Assembly (NCBI GenBank): GCA_938049335.1
Contig: CALIYX010000024.1
Coordinates: forward strand, 1 to 64,000
Direction: 5' to 3'
DNA from: an uncultured Clostridia bacterium
GTDB taxonomy: Bacteria > Bacillota > Clostridia > Peptostreptococcales > Anaerovoracaceae
Length of the DNA stretch: 64,000 nucleotides
Shown here: positions 31,522 through 40,851 of the stretch, one piece after another
How the letters are laid out: the number at the start of each line of letters is the position of its first letter
How positions within the stretch are numbered: the first letter of the stretch is position 1
Translations under genes and position numbers: made by a program
Notes under the pieces: generated by a model
What the model was told of the DNA's origin: nothing
Databases searched by the model: none
The model's input: the letters and a program-made list of their open reading frames with translations, nothing else

Positions 31522-33932
31522 TACTTTTCTAACGCCTCCGGTAAGGCTTCCTTAGCATATTCTAGTCCTACAACCTTGAGGTTTTTTCTCACTGACTGTG
31601 GTATTTCCTCAAGATCCTTTACATTGTCCTTAGGAAGCAAAATAGTTCTTATTCCAGCTCTATAAGCAGCTAGAACCTTCTCTTTGATTCCGCCAACAGG
31701 AAGAACCTTTCCTGTCAGTGTTATTTCACCTGTCATAGCAACATCCTTACGTACAGGTACCTTTGTCAAAGCAGACACAACTGATGTGAACATAGTAACA
31801 CCTGCTGATGGTCCATCCTTTGGCACAGCGCCCTCTGGAACGTGAATATGAATGTCTTTGTTCTTATAGAACTCATCATCGATATTAAATTCCTTTGCGA
31901 TTGACCTGATGTAGCTAAGACCCGTTTTTGCAGACTCCTGCATTACATCTCCAAGCTTACCAGTCAAAGAAATCTTACCTGTTCCATCGAGAATCAAAGT
32001 CTCTATCGATAGCGTCTCACCACCTACAGCTGTCCATGCCATACCGTTAACTACACCAATTTCTCCAGCTCCTTCGATTATATCGTATCTGAACTTTCTC
32101 TGTCCAAGATACTTATCAAGGTTTCTTGGAGTTACTGAGTATGTCTTCTTTCCGCGAGTTACTGTCTGCATAGCAGCCTTACGGCAAACATCTGCAATTC
32201 TTCTCTCTAAGTTTCTTACACCGGACTCTCTAGTGTAGTAGTTTATTATATCTCTGATAGCCTTCTCTGAAATGTTTAAGCTATTTCTACGTAGTCCATG
32301 CTCCTTTTCCTGCTTAGGAATTAGGTATTTCTCAGAGATTTTTAACTTCTCTTCCTCAGTATACCCACTTACCTGAATAACCTCCATACGGTCTAGTAGA
32401 GGTCTTGGAATTGTATCTAGCGAATTAGCTGTAGTTACGAATAGCACCTTTGATAGATCAAAAGGTATGTCTAGGAAGTGGTCTGTAAATGTCTTGTTCT
32501 GCTCTGGGTCAAGAACCTCTAGAAGAGCTGACGATGGATCTCCCTTATAATCTGCACCTAGCTTATCGATTTCATCAAAGAGGAATAAGGGATTATTTAC
32601 ACCACTATCTTTAATACTTGTTATAATTCTTCCTGGAATTGCGCCAATATACGTACGTCTATGTCCGCGAATCTCAGCTTCGTCTCTAACTCCACCAAGT
32701 GACATACGAATAAACTCTCTTCCTGTAGCCTTAGCAATTGATCTTGCAACTGAGGTCTTTCCTGTTCCTGGAGGACCTACTAGGCAAAGGATAGGGCCCT
32801 TGATTCCTTTTGATAAATGAATTACTGCTAGATACTCTAGCACCCTCTCCTTAACAGACTTCAGTCCGTAGTGATCCTGCTCAAGTGTCTTTTCGGCCTT
32901 TGCTATGTTAATGTTAACCTTAGATGCCTTATCCCAAGGAAGTTCAATAATTGTCTCAACATAGTTTCTGATAACTGCACTCTCAGCAGATGATGGTGCC
33001 ATCCTCGTAAATCGTTTGATTTCCTTGCGAACCTTAGCATCTATCTTCTCATCTAGCTTGAGCTCATCTAGCTTCTTTAGCCATTCATCAGCCTCTTCCA
33101 TTGCGTTTTCTTCTTCGCCAAGCTCTTCCTGAATGACCTTCATTCTTTCCTTAAGGAAGTAGTCCTTCTGATTCTTGTCGACGTTTTCCTTAACTTTACG
33201 AGCAAGCTCTTTTTCAACAGCAGCAATCTCTATTTCCTCACTTACGATAGCAAGTAAAACCTCAAGGCGGTGTACAAAAGGTGTAGCCTCAAGTATACGC
33301 TGTTTCTTAGCAATAGGAAGAACTAGCTCATTAGCTATATTATCAACAAGTGCTGATGGATTTGTTTCGGAAAGCACTTTATCAATGGCTTCCTCGTTAA
33401 GTCTCTCTGACAGAGCAGCATACTCGATGAACTTCTCAGTTAGGATTCTGAGGTGTGCCTTTTCCTCAACATTGAGTACATCAGGATCAACCTCCTCAGG
33501 AAGCTCAAATACTGTGCAGGACATCAAAACATCCTCACTAACCACCCTACTTACCTTTGCTCTGCAAACTCCACTAACGAGCACTCTAACAGCATCTCCG
33601 TTGATCTTGAGCATCTGCTTAACCTTAACGATACAGCCCATATTGTAAATATCAGAAAAAGTAGGAATCAAAACATTGTCGTCCTTCTGAGAAGATACGA
33701 ACATCATCCTGTCTCCCGCCATCGCCTTTTCTAATGCTCTTATTGATTTTTCTCTACCTATATCAAAGTGAATAACTGTGTTTGGGAATATTGAAACTCC
33801 TCTTAGAGGAATGCAAGGATATACCTTCTCAACTTCATCCTCCTCCAAATCCATTATCACGTCATTATCGTTTTCATATGTATCTATATTTTCAGCAAAG
33901 GTCTCTGCTGCAGTATTTTTCTTGTCTTCCAT
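31521..33932 (-). CDS. lon: ATP-dependent protease La (Lon)
   Basis: An 803-residue Lon. An N-terminal substrate-binding domain (about residues 35-220) leads to the AAA+ module with GPPGTGKTSVARS near 385 and LFDEIDKLG. The C-terminal protease has the Ser of GPSAGVTMFT near 700 and the Lys in GGIKEKVLAAYRAG near 742, forming the Ser-Lys dyad. It degrades misfolded and regulatory proteins. It lies between clpX and engB, with a hairpin upstream in the clpX-lon gap. Confidence 0.98.
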   Translation of the reverse strand: MEDKKNTAAETFAENIDTYENDNDVIMDLEEDEVEKVYPCIPLRGVSIFPNTVIHFDIGREKSIRALEKAMAGDRMMFVSSQKDDNVLIPTFSDIYNMGCIVKVKQMLKINGDAVRVLVSGVCRAKVSRVVSEDVLMSCTVFELPEEVDPDVLNVEEKAHLRILTEKFIEYAALSERLNEEAIDKVLSETNPSALVDNIANELVLPIAKKQRILEATPFVHRLEVLLAIVSEEIEIAAVEKELARKVKENVDKNQKDYFLKERMKVIQEELGEEENAMEEADEWLKKLDELKLDEKIDAKVRKEIKRFTRMAPSSAESAVIRNYVETIIELPWDKASKVNINIAKAEKTLEQDHYGLKSVKERVLEYLAVIHLSKGIKGPILCLVGPPGTGKTSVARSIAKATGREFIRMSLGGVRDEAEIRGHRRTYIGAIPGRIITSIKDSGVNNPLFLFDEIDKLGADYKGDPSSALLEVLDPEQNKTFTDHFLDIPFDLSKVLFVTTANSLDTIPRPLLDRMEVIQVSGYTEEEKLKISEKYLIPKQEKEHGLRRNSLNISEKAIRDIINYYTRESGVRNLERRIADVCRKAAMQTVTRGKKTYSVTPRNLDKYLGQRKFRYDIIEGAGEIGVVNGMAWTAVGGETLSIETLILDGTGKISLTGKLGDVMQESAKTGLSYIRSIAKEFNIDDEFYKNKDIHIHVPEGAVPKDGPSAGVTMFTSVVSALTKVPVRKDVAMTGEITLTGKVLPVGGIKEKVLAAYRAGIRTILLPKDNVKDLEEIPQSVRKNLKVVGLEYAKEALPEALEK

Positions 33933-33954
33933 AAAATTCTCCTTTCTAATAAAT

Positions 33955-33976
33955 CAGGCGACCAAGAAGTCGCCTG
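33955..33976 (-). terminator. Hairpin between clpX and lon
   Basis: The 8-bp perfect inverted repeat CAGGCGAC / GTCGCCTG lies in the 59-bp gap, followed on the minus strand by GATTTATT rather than a clean T-run. It could act as a weak terminator, attenuator or RNA-stability element that lowers lon expression relative to clpX. Confidence 0.4.
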
Positions 33977-33991
33977 GAATTTTACGAGATT

Positions 33992-35245
33992 TTAGTCAAT
34001 CATTTCTATCAGCTTAGGCTCATTACCATTATTGACAGTTTCCTCTGTAACTATACATTTTGATACATTTTCGCGTGACGGAATCTCATACATAACCTCA
34101 TTCATTATCTTCTCAAAGATACTTCTAAGGCCACGCGCTCCTGTCTTTCTCTCTATCGCCTTATATGCAATAGCGTCTATTGCATCATCCGTCATCTCTA
34201 ACTCGACGCCATCGAGCTCAAATAGCTTCTCGTACTGTTTAACAAGTGCATTCTTAGGCTCTGTCATAATCATCTTGAGAGCATCTACATCAAGCTCATC
34301 AAGAGTAACTATAACAGGAAGTCTACCAATGAATTCTGGAATTAGACCAAACTTCAGTAAATCCTCTGGCTCAAGATGTACAAGTGCCTTTTCGGTTTCT
34401 ACCTCAACTCCCTTTTCTCCAGAATTAAAACCTATAACTTTCTCTCCAAGTCTTCTCTGGATCATTGCATTAAGTCCATCAAAGGCTCCGCCACATATAA
34501 ACAGTATATTTATTGTATCGAGCTGTATAAACTCTTGGTGTGGATGCTTACGTCCTCCCTGTGGAGGAATATTTGCAACTGTTCCTTCTAAAATCTTTAA
34601 AAGTGCCTGCTGCACTCCTTCTCCGCTTACATCCCTTGTAATAGATGGATTGTCCGATTTTCTGGCGATTTTATCAATCTCATCTATATATATAATGCCT
34701 CTTTCGGCTTTCTTTGTATCGTAGTCAGCTGCCTGAAGGAGTCTTAGCAGAATATTCTCTACGTCTTCTCCTACATAGCCGGCCTCTGTTAGAGCCGTAG
34801 CGTCTGCAATTGCAAATGGAACATCTAGTACCTTTGCAAGAGACTGAGCAATCAAAGTCTTACCTGAACCCGTTGGGCCAATCATAACTATGTTGCTCTT
34901 CTGTAGCTCTACCTCTGAATCATCAGCTTTTCCAAGCGCATTGATTCTCTTATAGTGATTATAAACTGCAACGGAAAGTGTCTTCTTTGCTCTATCCTGA
35001 CCAACTACGTAATCAGATAGATACTCAAAAATCTCCTTTGGCTTTGGAAGCTCATCAAAAGATACATTTGAATCCCCACCGAAGACATCTTCCATTGGCA
35101 TTTCATCTATTAATTCCGAACACATTTGTATACACTCATCACAAATGTATACTCCTGGTCCTGCTACTAAGCGCCTTACTTCACTCTGTGGCTTCCCACA
35201 GAACGAGCAATGCAATTCGCCATTCTGTTCGTTTTTCTCTGTCAT
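33992..35245 (-). CDS. clpX: ATP-dependent Clp protease ATP-binding subunit ClpX
   Basis: A 417-residue ClpX with N-terminal C4 zinc-binding domain (CSFCGKPQ...CDECIQMC), Walker A GPTGSGKTLIAQ near residue 122, Walker B YIDEIDKIA and the RKSDNPSITRDVSGEGVQQALLKILEG block (key SGEGVQQALL). ClpX unfolds substrates and feeds them to ClpP. It follows clpP with 12 bp between them. Confidence 0.98.
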   Translation of the reverse strand: MTEKNEQNGELHCSFCGKPQSEVRRLVAGPGVYICDECIQMCSELIDEMPMEDVFGGDSNVSFDELPKPKEIFEYLSDYVVGQDRAKKTLSVAVYNHYKRINALGKADDSEVELQKSNIVMIGPTGSGKTLIAQSLAKVLDVPFAIADATALTEAGYVGEDVENILLRLLQAADYDTKKAERGIIYIDEIDKIARKSDNPSITRDVSGEGVQQALLKILEGTVANIPPQGGRKHPHQEFIQLDTINILFICGGAFDGLNAMIQRRLGEKVIGFNSGEKGVEVETEKALVHLEPEDLLKFGLIPEFIGRLPVIVTLDELDVDALKMIMTEPKNALVKQYEKLFELDGVELEMTDDAIDAIAYKAIERKTGARGLRSIFEKIMNEVMYEIPSRENVSKCIVTEETVNNGNEPKLIEMID

Positions 35246-35257
35246 CTTTATTCCTTA

Positions 35258-35836
35258 CTATCTCCTTATAACCTCATCAACAAGGCCGTATTCCTTTGCC
35301 TCATCAGCGGTCATAAAATTATCCCTATCTGTATCTTCTTCAACTTTCTCAAAGCTCTGACCTGTGTTTTCGCTAAGAATATTGTTTAGCTTAGTCTTGG
35401 TCTTAGTTATCCAATCCGCATGGATTCTGATATCGCTTGCCTGGCCTCTGGCTCCTCCAAGAGGCTGGTGTATCATAACCTCTGCATTTGGAAGAGCAAA
35501 ACGCTTTCCCTTTGCTCCTGAAGAAAGAAGTACAGCTCCCATACTTGCAGCTAGTCCAACACAAATTGTTGAAACGTCTGCTTTAATATAGTTCATGGTA
35601 TCGAGTATAGCTAGTCCTGCTGTGACTGAACCACCTGGCGAGTTAATATAAAGGTTGATATCCTTTTCGCTATCTTCAGCATCGAGAAAGAGCAACTGCG
35701 CTACTACAAGGTTTGCAACATGATCATCTATCTCATCTCCTAGAAAGATGATTCTGTCCTTTAGCATTCTTGAGTATATATCGTAGCTTCTCTCGCCTCT
35801 ACTTGTCTGTTCAATAACATAAGGTATCATTGCCAT
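35258..35836 (-). CDS. clpP: ATP-dependent Clp protease proteolytic subunit
   Basis: A 192-residue serine protease. The catalytic Ser lies in GLAASMGAVLLSSG, the His in VMIHQPLGGARGQ and the Asp is near the C-terminal EEDTDRDNFM. It forms the tetradecameric barrel that works with ClpX. It lies 2 bp after tig and before clpX, the usual tig-clpP-clpX order of Clostridia. Confidence 0.98.
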   Translation of the reverse strand: MAMIPYVIEQTSRGERSYDIYSRMLKDRIIFLGDEIDDHVANLVVAQLLFLDAEDSEKDINLYINSPGGSVTAGLAILDTMNYIKADVSTICVGLAASMGAVLLSSGAKGKRFALPNAEVMIHQPLGGARGQASDIRIHADWITKTKTKLNNILSENTGQSFEKVEEDTDRDNFMTADEAKEYGLVDEVIRR

Positions 35837-35838
35837 TC

Positions 35839-37188
35839 TTATTTATCCTTTCCTTCTTCAGACTCCTCTTCAGCCTTCTTTGCCTCGAGGTCTTTAGCCT
35901 TAACCAAAGTAATCTTAGCTTCGTTGTAAAGCATGTCCATAACCTTTGTCAAAGCGATGTCCTTACGGAAGAATGCTAGGTTTTCTTCTCCAAGCATCTT
36001 CTTGATGTTCTCTGGATCTGTGTTGTATGCTTCAGACATTCTCTGTAGCTCTTTATCTAGATCCTCGTCTGTAACTTCTACATTCTCAACTTCTCCGATA
36101 GATCTTAGAACGATTCTTGTAGCAACACGCTTCTCAGCCTCTGGCTTAATCTCATTACGGAAATCATCTAAAGTTGAACCTGTGAACTGTAGGTACTGCT
36201 GGATGTTTAGTCCCTGGTATCTCATCTGCTGCTCAAGTTCCTGAATCATTCTATCCATCTCGTCAGCTACCATTGTTGCAGGAGCCTCAATCTTGTTGTT
36301 CTCATATACCTGAGCAATTACCTTGTCCTTAGCTTCGTTCTCGCACTGTAGCTTAACTGACTCTAGGATTCTTGCTCTTGCATCATCTCTAAGCTCAGCA
36401 AGTGTATCAAACTCGCTTACGTCCTTAGCAAACTCATCGTCAAGCTCTGGAAGCTCCTCAAACTTAACCTCGTGAACTTTGCACTTGAATACTGCTTCTT
36501 TACCAGCAAGCTCCTTAGCCTGGTACTCTTCTGGGAATGTAACAACTACATCCTTAGATTCTCCAGCCTTAACACCGATTAGCTGCTCTTCAAATCCTGG
36601 AATAAACATTCCTGATCCAATCTTTAGCTCCTGGTTCTCAGCTGTTCCACCCTGGAACTGCTCATCACCAACGAATCCAGCGTAGTCAAGAATTACTGTA
36701 TCTCCATTCTCAACAGGTCTATCTGCTACAACCATGCGTGAGTTTCTCTTACGCATAGCTTCGATATCTCTGTCAACATCCTCTTCTGTAACCTCAGGGT
36801 CAACCTGCTCTACTTCGATTCCCTTGTAGTCCTTAACCTCAACTACTGGATAAACAGCAACATCGATTGTAACTGTTAGTGGCTTTCCCTTACCAATCTC
36901 GCTGAAATCAGCCTGTGGTGAATCAATTACCTCTAGATCAAGCTCGTTAAGTGCTTCTGGATAAGCTGTCTGGAATAGGTTGTTGATTGCATCCTCAAAG
37001 AATACTCCCTCTCCGAAGTGCTTTTCGATAATGCTACGTGGAGCCTTACCCTTTCTAAATCCATCGATATTGAACTTATCCTTGCTATCCTGATATGCTT
37101 TTACAACAGCCGCTTCAAATTCCTCTGCTGTGAAGTCCATAGTGAATTTTGCTCTGTTGTTTTCCTTTGAAATTAATGTTGCTTTCAT
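35839..37188 (-). CDS. tig: Trigger factor (ribosome-associated PPIase)
   Basis: A 449-residue trigger factor. The N-terminal ribosome-binding domain has the signature near FRKGKAPRSIIEKHFG (residues about 44-59), followed by the FKBP-type PPIase domain (VENGDTVILDYAGFVG near 160) and a long C-terminal chaperone arm ending in a Glu/Lys-rich tail. It binds nascent chains at the ribosome exit. It heads the tig-clpP-clpX-lon-engB run. Confidence 0.97.
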   Translation of the reverse strand: MKATLISKENNRAKFTMDFTAEEFEAAVVKAYQDSKDKFNIDGFRKGKAPRSIIEKHFGEGVFFEDAINNLFQTAYPEALNELDLEVIDSPQADFSEIGKGKPLTVTIDVAVYPVVEVKDYKGIEVEQVDPEVTEEDVDRDIEAMRKRNSRMVVADRPVENGDTVILDYAGFVGDEQFQGGTAENQELKIGSGMFIPGFEEQLIGVKAGESKDVVVTFPEEYQAKELAGKEAVFKCKVHEVKFEELPELDDEFAKDVSEFDTLAELRDDARARILESVKLQCENEAKDKVIAQVYENNKIEAPATMVADEMDRMIQELEQQMRYQGLNIQQYLQFTGSTLDDFRNEIKPEAEKRVATRIVLRSIGEVENVEVTDEDLDKELQRMSEAYNTDPENIKKMLGEENLAFFRKDIALTKVMDMLYNEAKITLVKAKDLEAKKAEEESEEGKDK

Positions 37189-37252
37189 TTAAGTGCGTCC
37201 TCCAATATTACCATCATTATTATCTTATAATATTTAACTAATTTAGCATTTT

Positions 37253-37281
37253 ATTTTATCATTTATGCGCCATAAAGTAAA
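37253..37281 (-). promoter_or_regulatory. Promoter of tig
   Basis: On the minus strand TTTACT (37281-37276), 17 bp and TAAAAT (37258-37253) lie about 65 bp before the tig start codon. No CIRCE or CtsR site is evident to me in the short leader. Confidence 0.55.
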
Positions 37282-37304
37282 GGTTTATAAGCTATTTCAC
37301 TCAA

Positions 37305-37937
37305 TTATACCCTATTTTTGTCAACTAAATCCAAGCCTTGCTTGAATTTACTATGATTTTCTGGTGAAATTTTGAATTTATTTGATATATATTCCCCTAA
37401 TTCCTTAAGTTCATCGTTTGAACCCGAAAAAAGTTCTATTTCTAATTCATTAATTTGCTTAGTTTTACCCTCACAGCTTATATTTCCATCATCTACAGAT
37501 AGCTCAAAAATTCCGGTACCCGTATCCAGTCTCACTGCCCTTCTCACAAAACTCATCTCCATCATCAAAACAAGTTCCTTTCCTCGGACAACAGACTCAA
37601 GTTTCTCATAAATATCACTTCCTGAGAATACACAGATATTCGGATTATCAAAATGCCCTATATCACTCAGTGGTACATTTATCTCCTCACGTGCGTGAAA
37701 TCCATCTATACTCACTCCGTCCCACTTAAGTGTAGCCATTAGCTTATCACCTTCTTCTCTGACCCTAAATACCATACCTTTTGAACTAAGGCTAGCATCT
37801 TCGGTATCAAAATAAGCAGCATGCATTTTGATATTCTTTTCTGATCCAGGATCTGTTATAGCAAAGATCCTTGCATCGTTAAATATGGCTTCAGCATCTG
37901 ATGCATCGTTAAGTCTATATTTCAATTCTATTTCCAT
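37305..37937 (-). CDS. CYTH-domain triphosphatase-like protein
   Basis: A 210-residue CYTH (CyaB-ThTPase) protein. It starts MEIELKYRL, the ExExK metal/triphosphate motif of the superfamily, followed by HAAYFDTED and KGMVFRVREEGDKLMATLKW basic strands and LEIELFSG at the far end. Members hydrolyse inorganic tripolyphosphate or thiamine triphosphate, or act as class IV cyclases. The start at 37937 is chosen because GGAG precedes it and the ExExK motif is always N-terminal. It faces deoC across 116 bp. Confidence 0.86.
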   Translation of the reverse strand: MEIELKYRLNDASDAEAIFNDARIFAITDPGSEKNIKMHAAYFDTEDASLSSKGMVFRVREEGDKLMATLKWDGVSIDGFHAREEINVPLSDIGHFDNPNICVFSGSDIYEKLESVVRGKELVLMMEMSFVRRAVRLDTGTGIFELSVDDGNISCEGKTKQINELEIELFSGSNDELKELGEYISNKFKISPENHSKFKQGLDLVDKNRV

Positions 37938-38014
37938 AGTAGTCACTCCAAATCTACATCTAGCACATACATCATGTGTCAAATTACTTATATCAGTGGA
38001 TACCCTAAACATGT

Positions 38015-38020
38015 TATAAT
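38015..38020 (+). promoter_or_regulatory. Extended -10 element for deoC
   Basis: TGTTATAAT gives a perfect -10 (38015-38020) with a TGn extension, 33 bp before the deoC start codon. A convincing -35 is not visible. Confidence 0.5.
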
Positions 38021-38053
38021 AAATCAAAACGAGGAATTGTTTAGGAGTTAAAT

Positions 38054-38725
38054 ATGAATTTAAACGAATATATCGATCACACCATCCTTTCTGCAGATGC
38101 AACAAGCATAAAAGTCAGTGAATTGTGCAATCAAGCTAAGAAATATGATTTCTACTGCGTATGTGTAAATCCTTGCTATGTAAGTCTAGCAAAGCAGTCG
38201 CTTGAAGGCAGCAATGTAAAGATTGCTACAGTAGTAGGCTTTCCTTTAGGAATGACCACTAGTAGCAATAAGCTTGCAGAATGTATAGAAGCAATAGAAA
38301 ATGGCGCCTCTGAAATCGATATGGTCATAAACGTCGGCGAGCTAAAGGCTAGCAACTACGATTATGTAAGTAAAGAAATTTACACGCTTGCAAAAGCATG
38401 CCACGAAAGATCTGCTATACTCAAGGTTATCATTGAAACTGCCCTACTTTCAGAAGATGAAATTATCAAAGTCAGCGAAATCTGCTGTGAAAATGACGCA
38501 GACTTTATAAAGACATCAACTGGCTTTTCTACAAGAGGTGCAAATATACATGACATAGAGATAATCAAGGAAACCATCATGCGTTCAGGTAAGAAGCTAA
38601 AGATCAAAGCTTCTGGTGGAATTAGAGACCTAGACTTTGCTCTTGCTCTAATAGATGCCGGTGCAGATAGACTAGGCGCTAGCAGTAGTGTCAAGATCCT
38701 AGAAGAATACAAATCAAGACAGTAA
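38054..38725 (+). CDS. deoC: Deoxyribose-phosphate aldolase
   Basis: A 223-residue class I aldolase. The EIDMVINVGELK strand, the Schiff-base lysine in FIKTSTGFSTRGA (near residue 154) and the proton-relay Lys in LKIKASGGIRD (near 182) are present. It cleaves 2-deoxyribose 5-phosphate to acetaldehyde and glyceraldehyde 3-phosphate. TAGGAG lies before the ATG. It stands alone, convergent with the LCP gene across a shared terminator. Confidence 0.97.
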   Translation: MNLNEYIDHTILSADATSIKVSELCNQAKKYDFYCVCVNPCYVSLAKQSLEGSNVKIATVVGFPLGMTTSSNKLAECIEAIENGASEIDMVINVGELKASNYDYVSKEIYTLAKACHERSAILKVIIETALLSEDEIIKVSEICCENDADFIKTSTGFSTRGANIHDIEIIKETIMRSGKKLKIKASGGIRDLDFALALIDAGADRLGASSSVKILEEYKSRQ

Positions 38726-38742
38726 TCTATACAAGCTTATAA

Positions 38743-38775
38743 AAAAGAGATTAGGGGTTATCCTAATCTCTTTTA
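38743..38775. terminator. Bidirectional terminator between deoC and the LCP gene
   Basis: AAAAGAGATTAGG (38743-38755) pairs with CCTAATCTCTTTT (38762-38774). T-runs follow in both directions, so it can end both convergent transcripts. Confidence 0.88.
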
Positions 38776-38783
38776 TCATGCCT

Positions 38784-40118
38784 TTATGGATTAGTTGGCT
38801 GTACCGGCTGAACTGGCTGCACTGGCTGAGTCTGTCCTTGATTTGGATCTGGCTGCTGTGGCTGCGTGTTCTGCTCGTTTCCGCTCTGATTTCCACTTTG
38901 GTTTTCTCCACTATTTTGTGAATAATTGTTCTGTGGCTGCTGTGAATTATTGGATTCAGGTTCAAGAAGATCCTTATTATTTGTCGGATTTTCTATAACA
39001 GCATCCGGGTCAACAACAGACTGTCCTGACGATAATCCGGCATCATATGCAATCTGCGCGCTTATCTCAAGAACGCTCTTGCTTGGCTTATAGTTCTTGT
39101 TCTTAAACACCTTCTTATGCAGCTCTATTACATCATTCTCAAGGTCTGCCGGGAATACATATGCGGCGCCATTTAGATATCCCGTGGTTATTGTATATGG
39201 GAATCCCTTGCTACCCTTAATGTTAAAGTCCTTTAACTTATATCCAAAGGTTAGAATATCTGAGTTGCTTAGGTTTGTTCTAATCTGTGGCATGGTTGCA
39301 TCGATGAGGTTATCTATCTTGAGGAAGCTCTGCTTCTTAACCTTAGTCAAAAGTTTCTTGATAACAGTTCTCATTCGCTCAGTTCTCTTAAAGTCGTCGC
39401 CTACACCCTTACGGATTCTTCCGTAGGCAACAGCCTGAGGTCCTGTCAGCTTCTGAGGTCCTGCCTCGCTAACCATGTTGTAATTCTCAGTTCCGATAAT
39501 TAGTGCAGTCTCATACGTATACTTATTCAGCTCATCTATCTCATAGTCCTTAACATCGATATTTATACCATCGACTTCCTCGACAACATCTGAAACTGCC
39601 TTAAAATTGAACAATACATACTTCTTGATATTCAAATCTAGCGCCTGATTGACGGTCTTCATCATCTCCTTAGGACCACCATTTGCAAAAGCGTGATTTA
39701 TTTTATCATAATAGTTTTCATCACCTAGCTTCAAATAAGTATCTCTGTAGATAGATGTAAGGTAAACCTTACCTGTCTTCTCCTCTATACTTGCGATGAT
39801 TATAGCATCAGCTCTCGCATCCTTATAATCAGATATGTCTCTTGAATCTATACCAATGAGAAGGATATTTACATATCCATCAACATCAACACACGATAGC
39901 TCCTTATCTGTATAGTTCTCGACCTTATCTCTCTTAATCTTGTTCAGCTTGCTATATATATAACCGTAACCTACTCCGACTACGATCATAGCGATTATCA
40001 AAATTACTATTATTATCTTATGGTAAAGCTTGAGACGACCTTTTTTCTTAACCTTGCCTGCAATATCTGTTACTGCAGCAGCTTCTTTCTGTCGTCTTTT
40101 CTTGTCCATTCTGCTCAT
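38784..40118 (-). CDS. LytR-CpsA-Psr (LCP) family cell-wall glycopolymer transferase
   Basis: A 444-residue protein: basic cytoplasmic tail, one membrane helix (about residues 30-50), then the LCP domain with NILLIGIDSRDISDYKDARADAI (key GIDSRD...ARADA) and the Arg-rich TGPQAVAYGRIRK region. LCP enzymes attach wall teichoic acids or capsules to peptidoglycan. The last 70 residues are a low-complexity Gln/Asn/Pro tail ending in PVQ repeats, probably an extended spacer in the wall. ATG 40118 is used since GGAGGAG lies 6 nt before; a TTG at 40133 overlaps that site. Confidence 0.92.
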   Translation of the reverse strand: MSRMDKKRRQKEAAAVTDIAGKVKKKGRLKLYHKIIIVILIIAMIVVGVGYGYIYSKLNKIKRDKVENYTDKELSCVDVDGYVNILLIGIDSRDISDYKDARADAIIIASIEEKTGKVYLTSIYRDTYLKLGDENYYDKINHAFANGGPKEMMKTVNQALDLNIKKYVLFNFKAVSDVVEEVDGINIDVKDYEIDELNKYTYETALIIGTENYNMVSEAGPQKLTGPQAVAYGRIRKGVGDDFKRTERMRTVIKKLLTKVKKQSFLKIDNLIDATMPQIRTNLSNSDILTFGYKLKDFNIKGSKGFPYTITTGYLNGAAYVFPADLENDVIELHKKVFKNKNYKPSKSVLEISAQIAYDAGLSSGQSVVDPDAVIENPTNNKDLLEPESNNSQQPQNNYSQNSGENQSGNQSGNEQNTQPQQPDPNQGQTQPVQPVQPVQPTNP

Positions 40119-40144
40119 ATTTAACTCCTCCAAAGCGATAAGTC

Positions 40145-40173
40145 ATTATATCATAAATGCAAAATGATGTAAA
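40145..40173 (-). promoter_or_regulatory. Promoter of the LCP gene
   Basis: On the minus strand TTTACA (40173-40168), 17 bp and a perfect TATAAT (40150-40145) lie 27 bp before the start codon. Confidence 0.8.
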
Positions 40174-40245
40174 TCATTCCCCAAACGCTAGCTATGATAT
40201 ATAATATGATAATACACAGATAAATTCCTTTTATATGGAGAACAA

Positions 40246-40851
40246 ATGAAAAATCAAGAGCAAACCAATAAAAGAGTCATACTTGCCTCTGCTTCCCCTC
40301 GAAGAGTCGAGCTTCTATCAAAGCTAGTTCCACGCTTTGATATACTTCCTACTAATGCAGATGAAAATACGAACGGAATCACCTCTGCAAAGGATCTGGT
40401 AATGTTTCTTGCCCTAAAGAAATGCCAGTACTGCCTTGAGCATAATGATATGGACAAAAACAGCCTTATTATCAGTGCAGATACTGTCGTATATTGTGAT
40501 AAGGTTCTAGGAAAACCTGAGAGCAAGGATGACGCACGCAAGATGATAGAATCAATCTCCGGAAGAACTCACAGCGTCTACACTGGAGTTGCCATCTGCG
40601 ATGTAAGTTCAGAGCGCTTTGATGTATTTTACGACAGGTCGGATGTGACCGTAAAACGCCTTTCTGCGGTGCAAATTGAAGAATATATACAAAGTGACGA
40701 ACCATACGATAAAGCAGGTTCATACGCTATTCAGGGTGCTTTTGGACAGTATATAGAATCTATAAGCGGAAGCTACGAAAACATCGTCGGTCTTCCAACT
40801 CAAAAGCTCGTCAAACATCTCATCAATTTTGGAGGTATTAACTTATGCTAA
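40246..40851 (+). CDS. maf: Maf family nucleotide pyrophosphatase
   Basis: A 201-residue Maf protein with the N-terminal LASASPRRVELLSKL motif, ISADTVVYCD (catalytic Asp region) and SGRTHSVYTGVAI, EEYIQSDEPYDKAGSYAIQG. Maf enzymes hydrolyse dTTP/UTP and modified pyrimidine triphosphates, and Bacillus Maf affects septation. GGAG precedes the ATG. In Bacillus maf is next to radC-mreB; here it is far from them and pairs with an unknown gene. Confidence 0.95.
   Translation: MKNQEQTNKRVILASASPRRVELLSKLVPRFDILPTNADENTNGITSAKDLVMFLALKKCQYCLEHNDMDKNSLIISADTVVYCDKVLGKPESKDDARKMIESISGRTHSVYTGVAICDVSSERFDVFYDRSDVTVKRLSAVQIEEYIQSDEPYDKAGSYAIQGAFGQYIESISGSYENIVGLPTQKLVKHLINFGGINLC

Noticed and set aside
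33175..33648. Open frame opposite to lon, Ser/Thr rich
   Set aside because: It is an antisense shadow of the Lon N-terminal domain; no evidence of translation.
34032..34724. Long open frame opposite to clpX (about 230 codons)
   Set aside because: It mirrors the clpX reading frame, lacks a ribosome site, and its Ser-rich translation is typical of an antisense shadow.
38790..38960. Tandem GGCTG-type repeats as a possible minisatellite or CRISPR-like array
   Set aside because: They encode the Gln/Pro-rich tail of the LCP protein in frame; spacing and length do not fit a CRISPR array.
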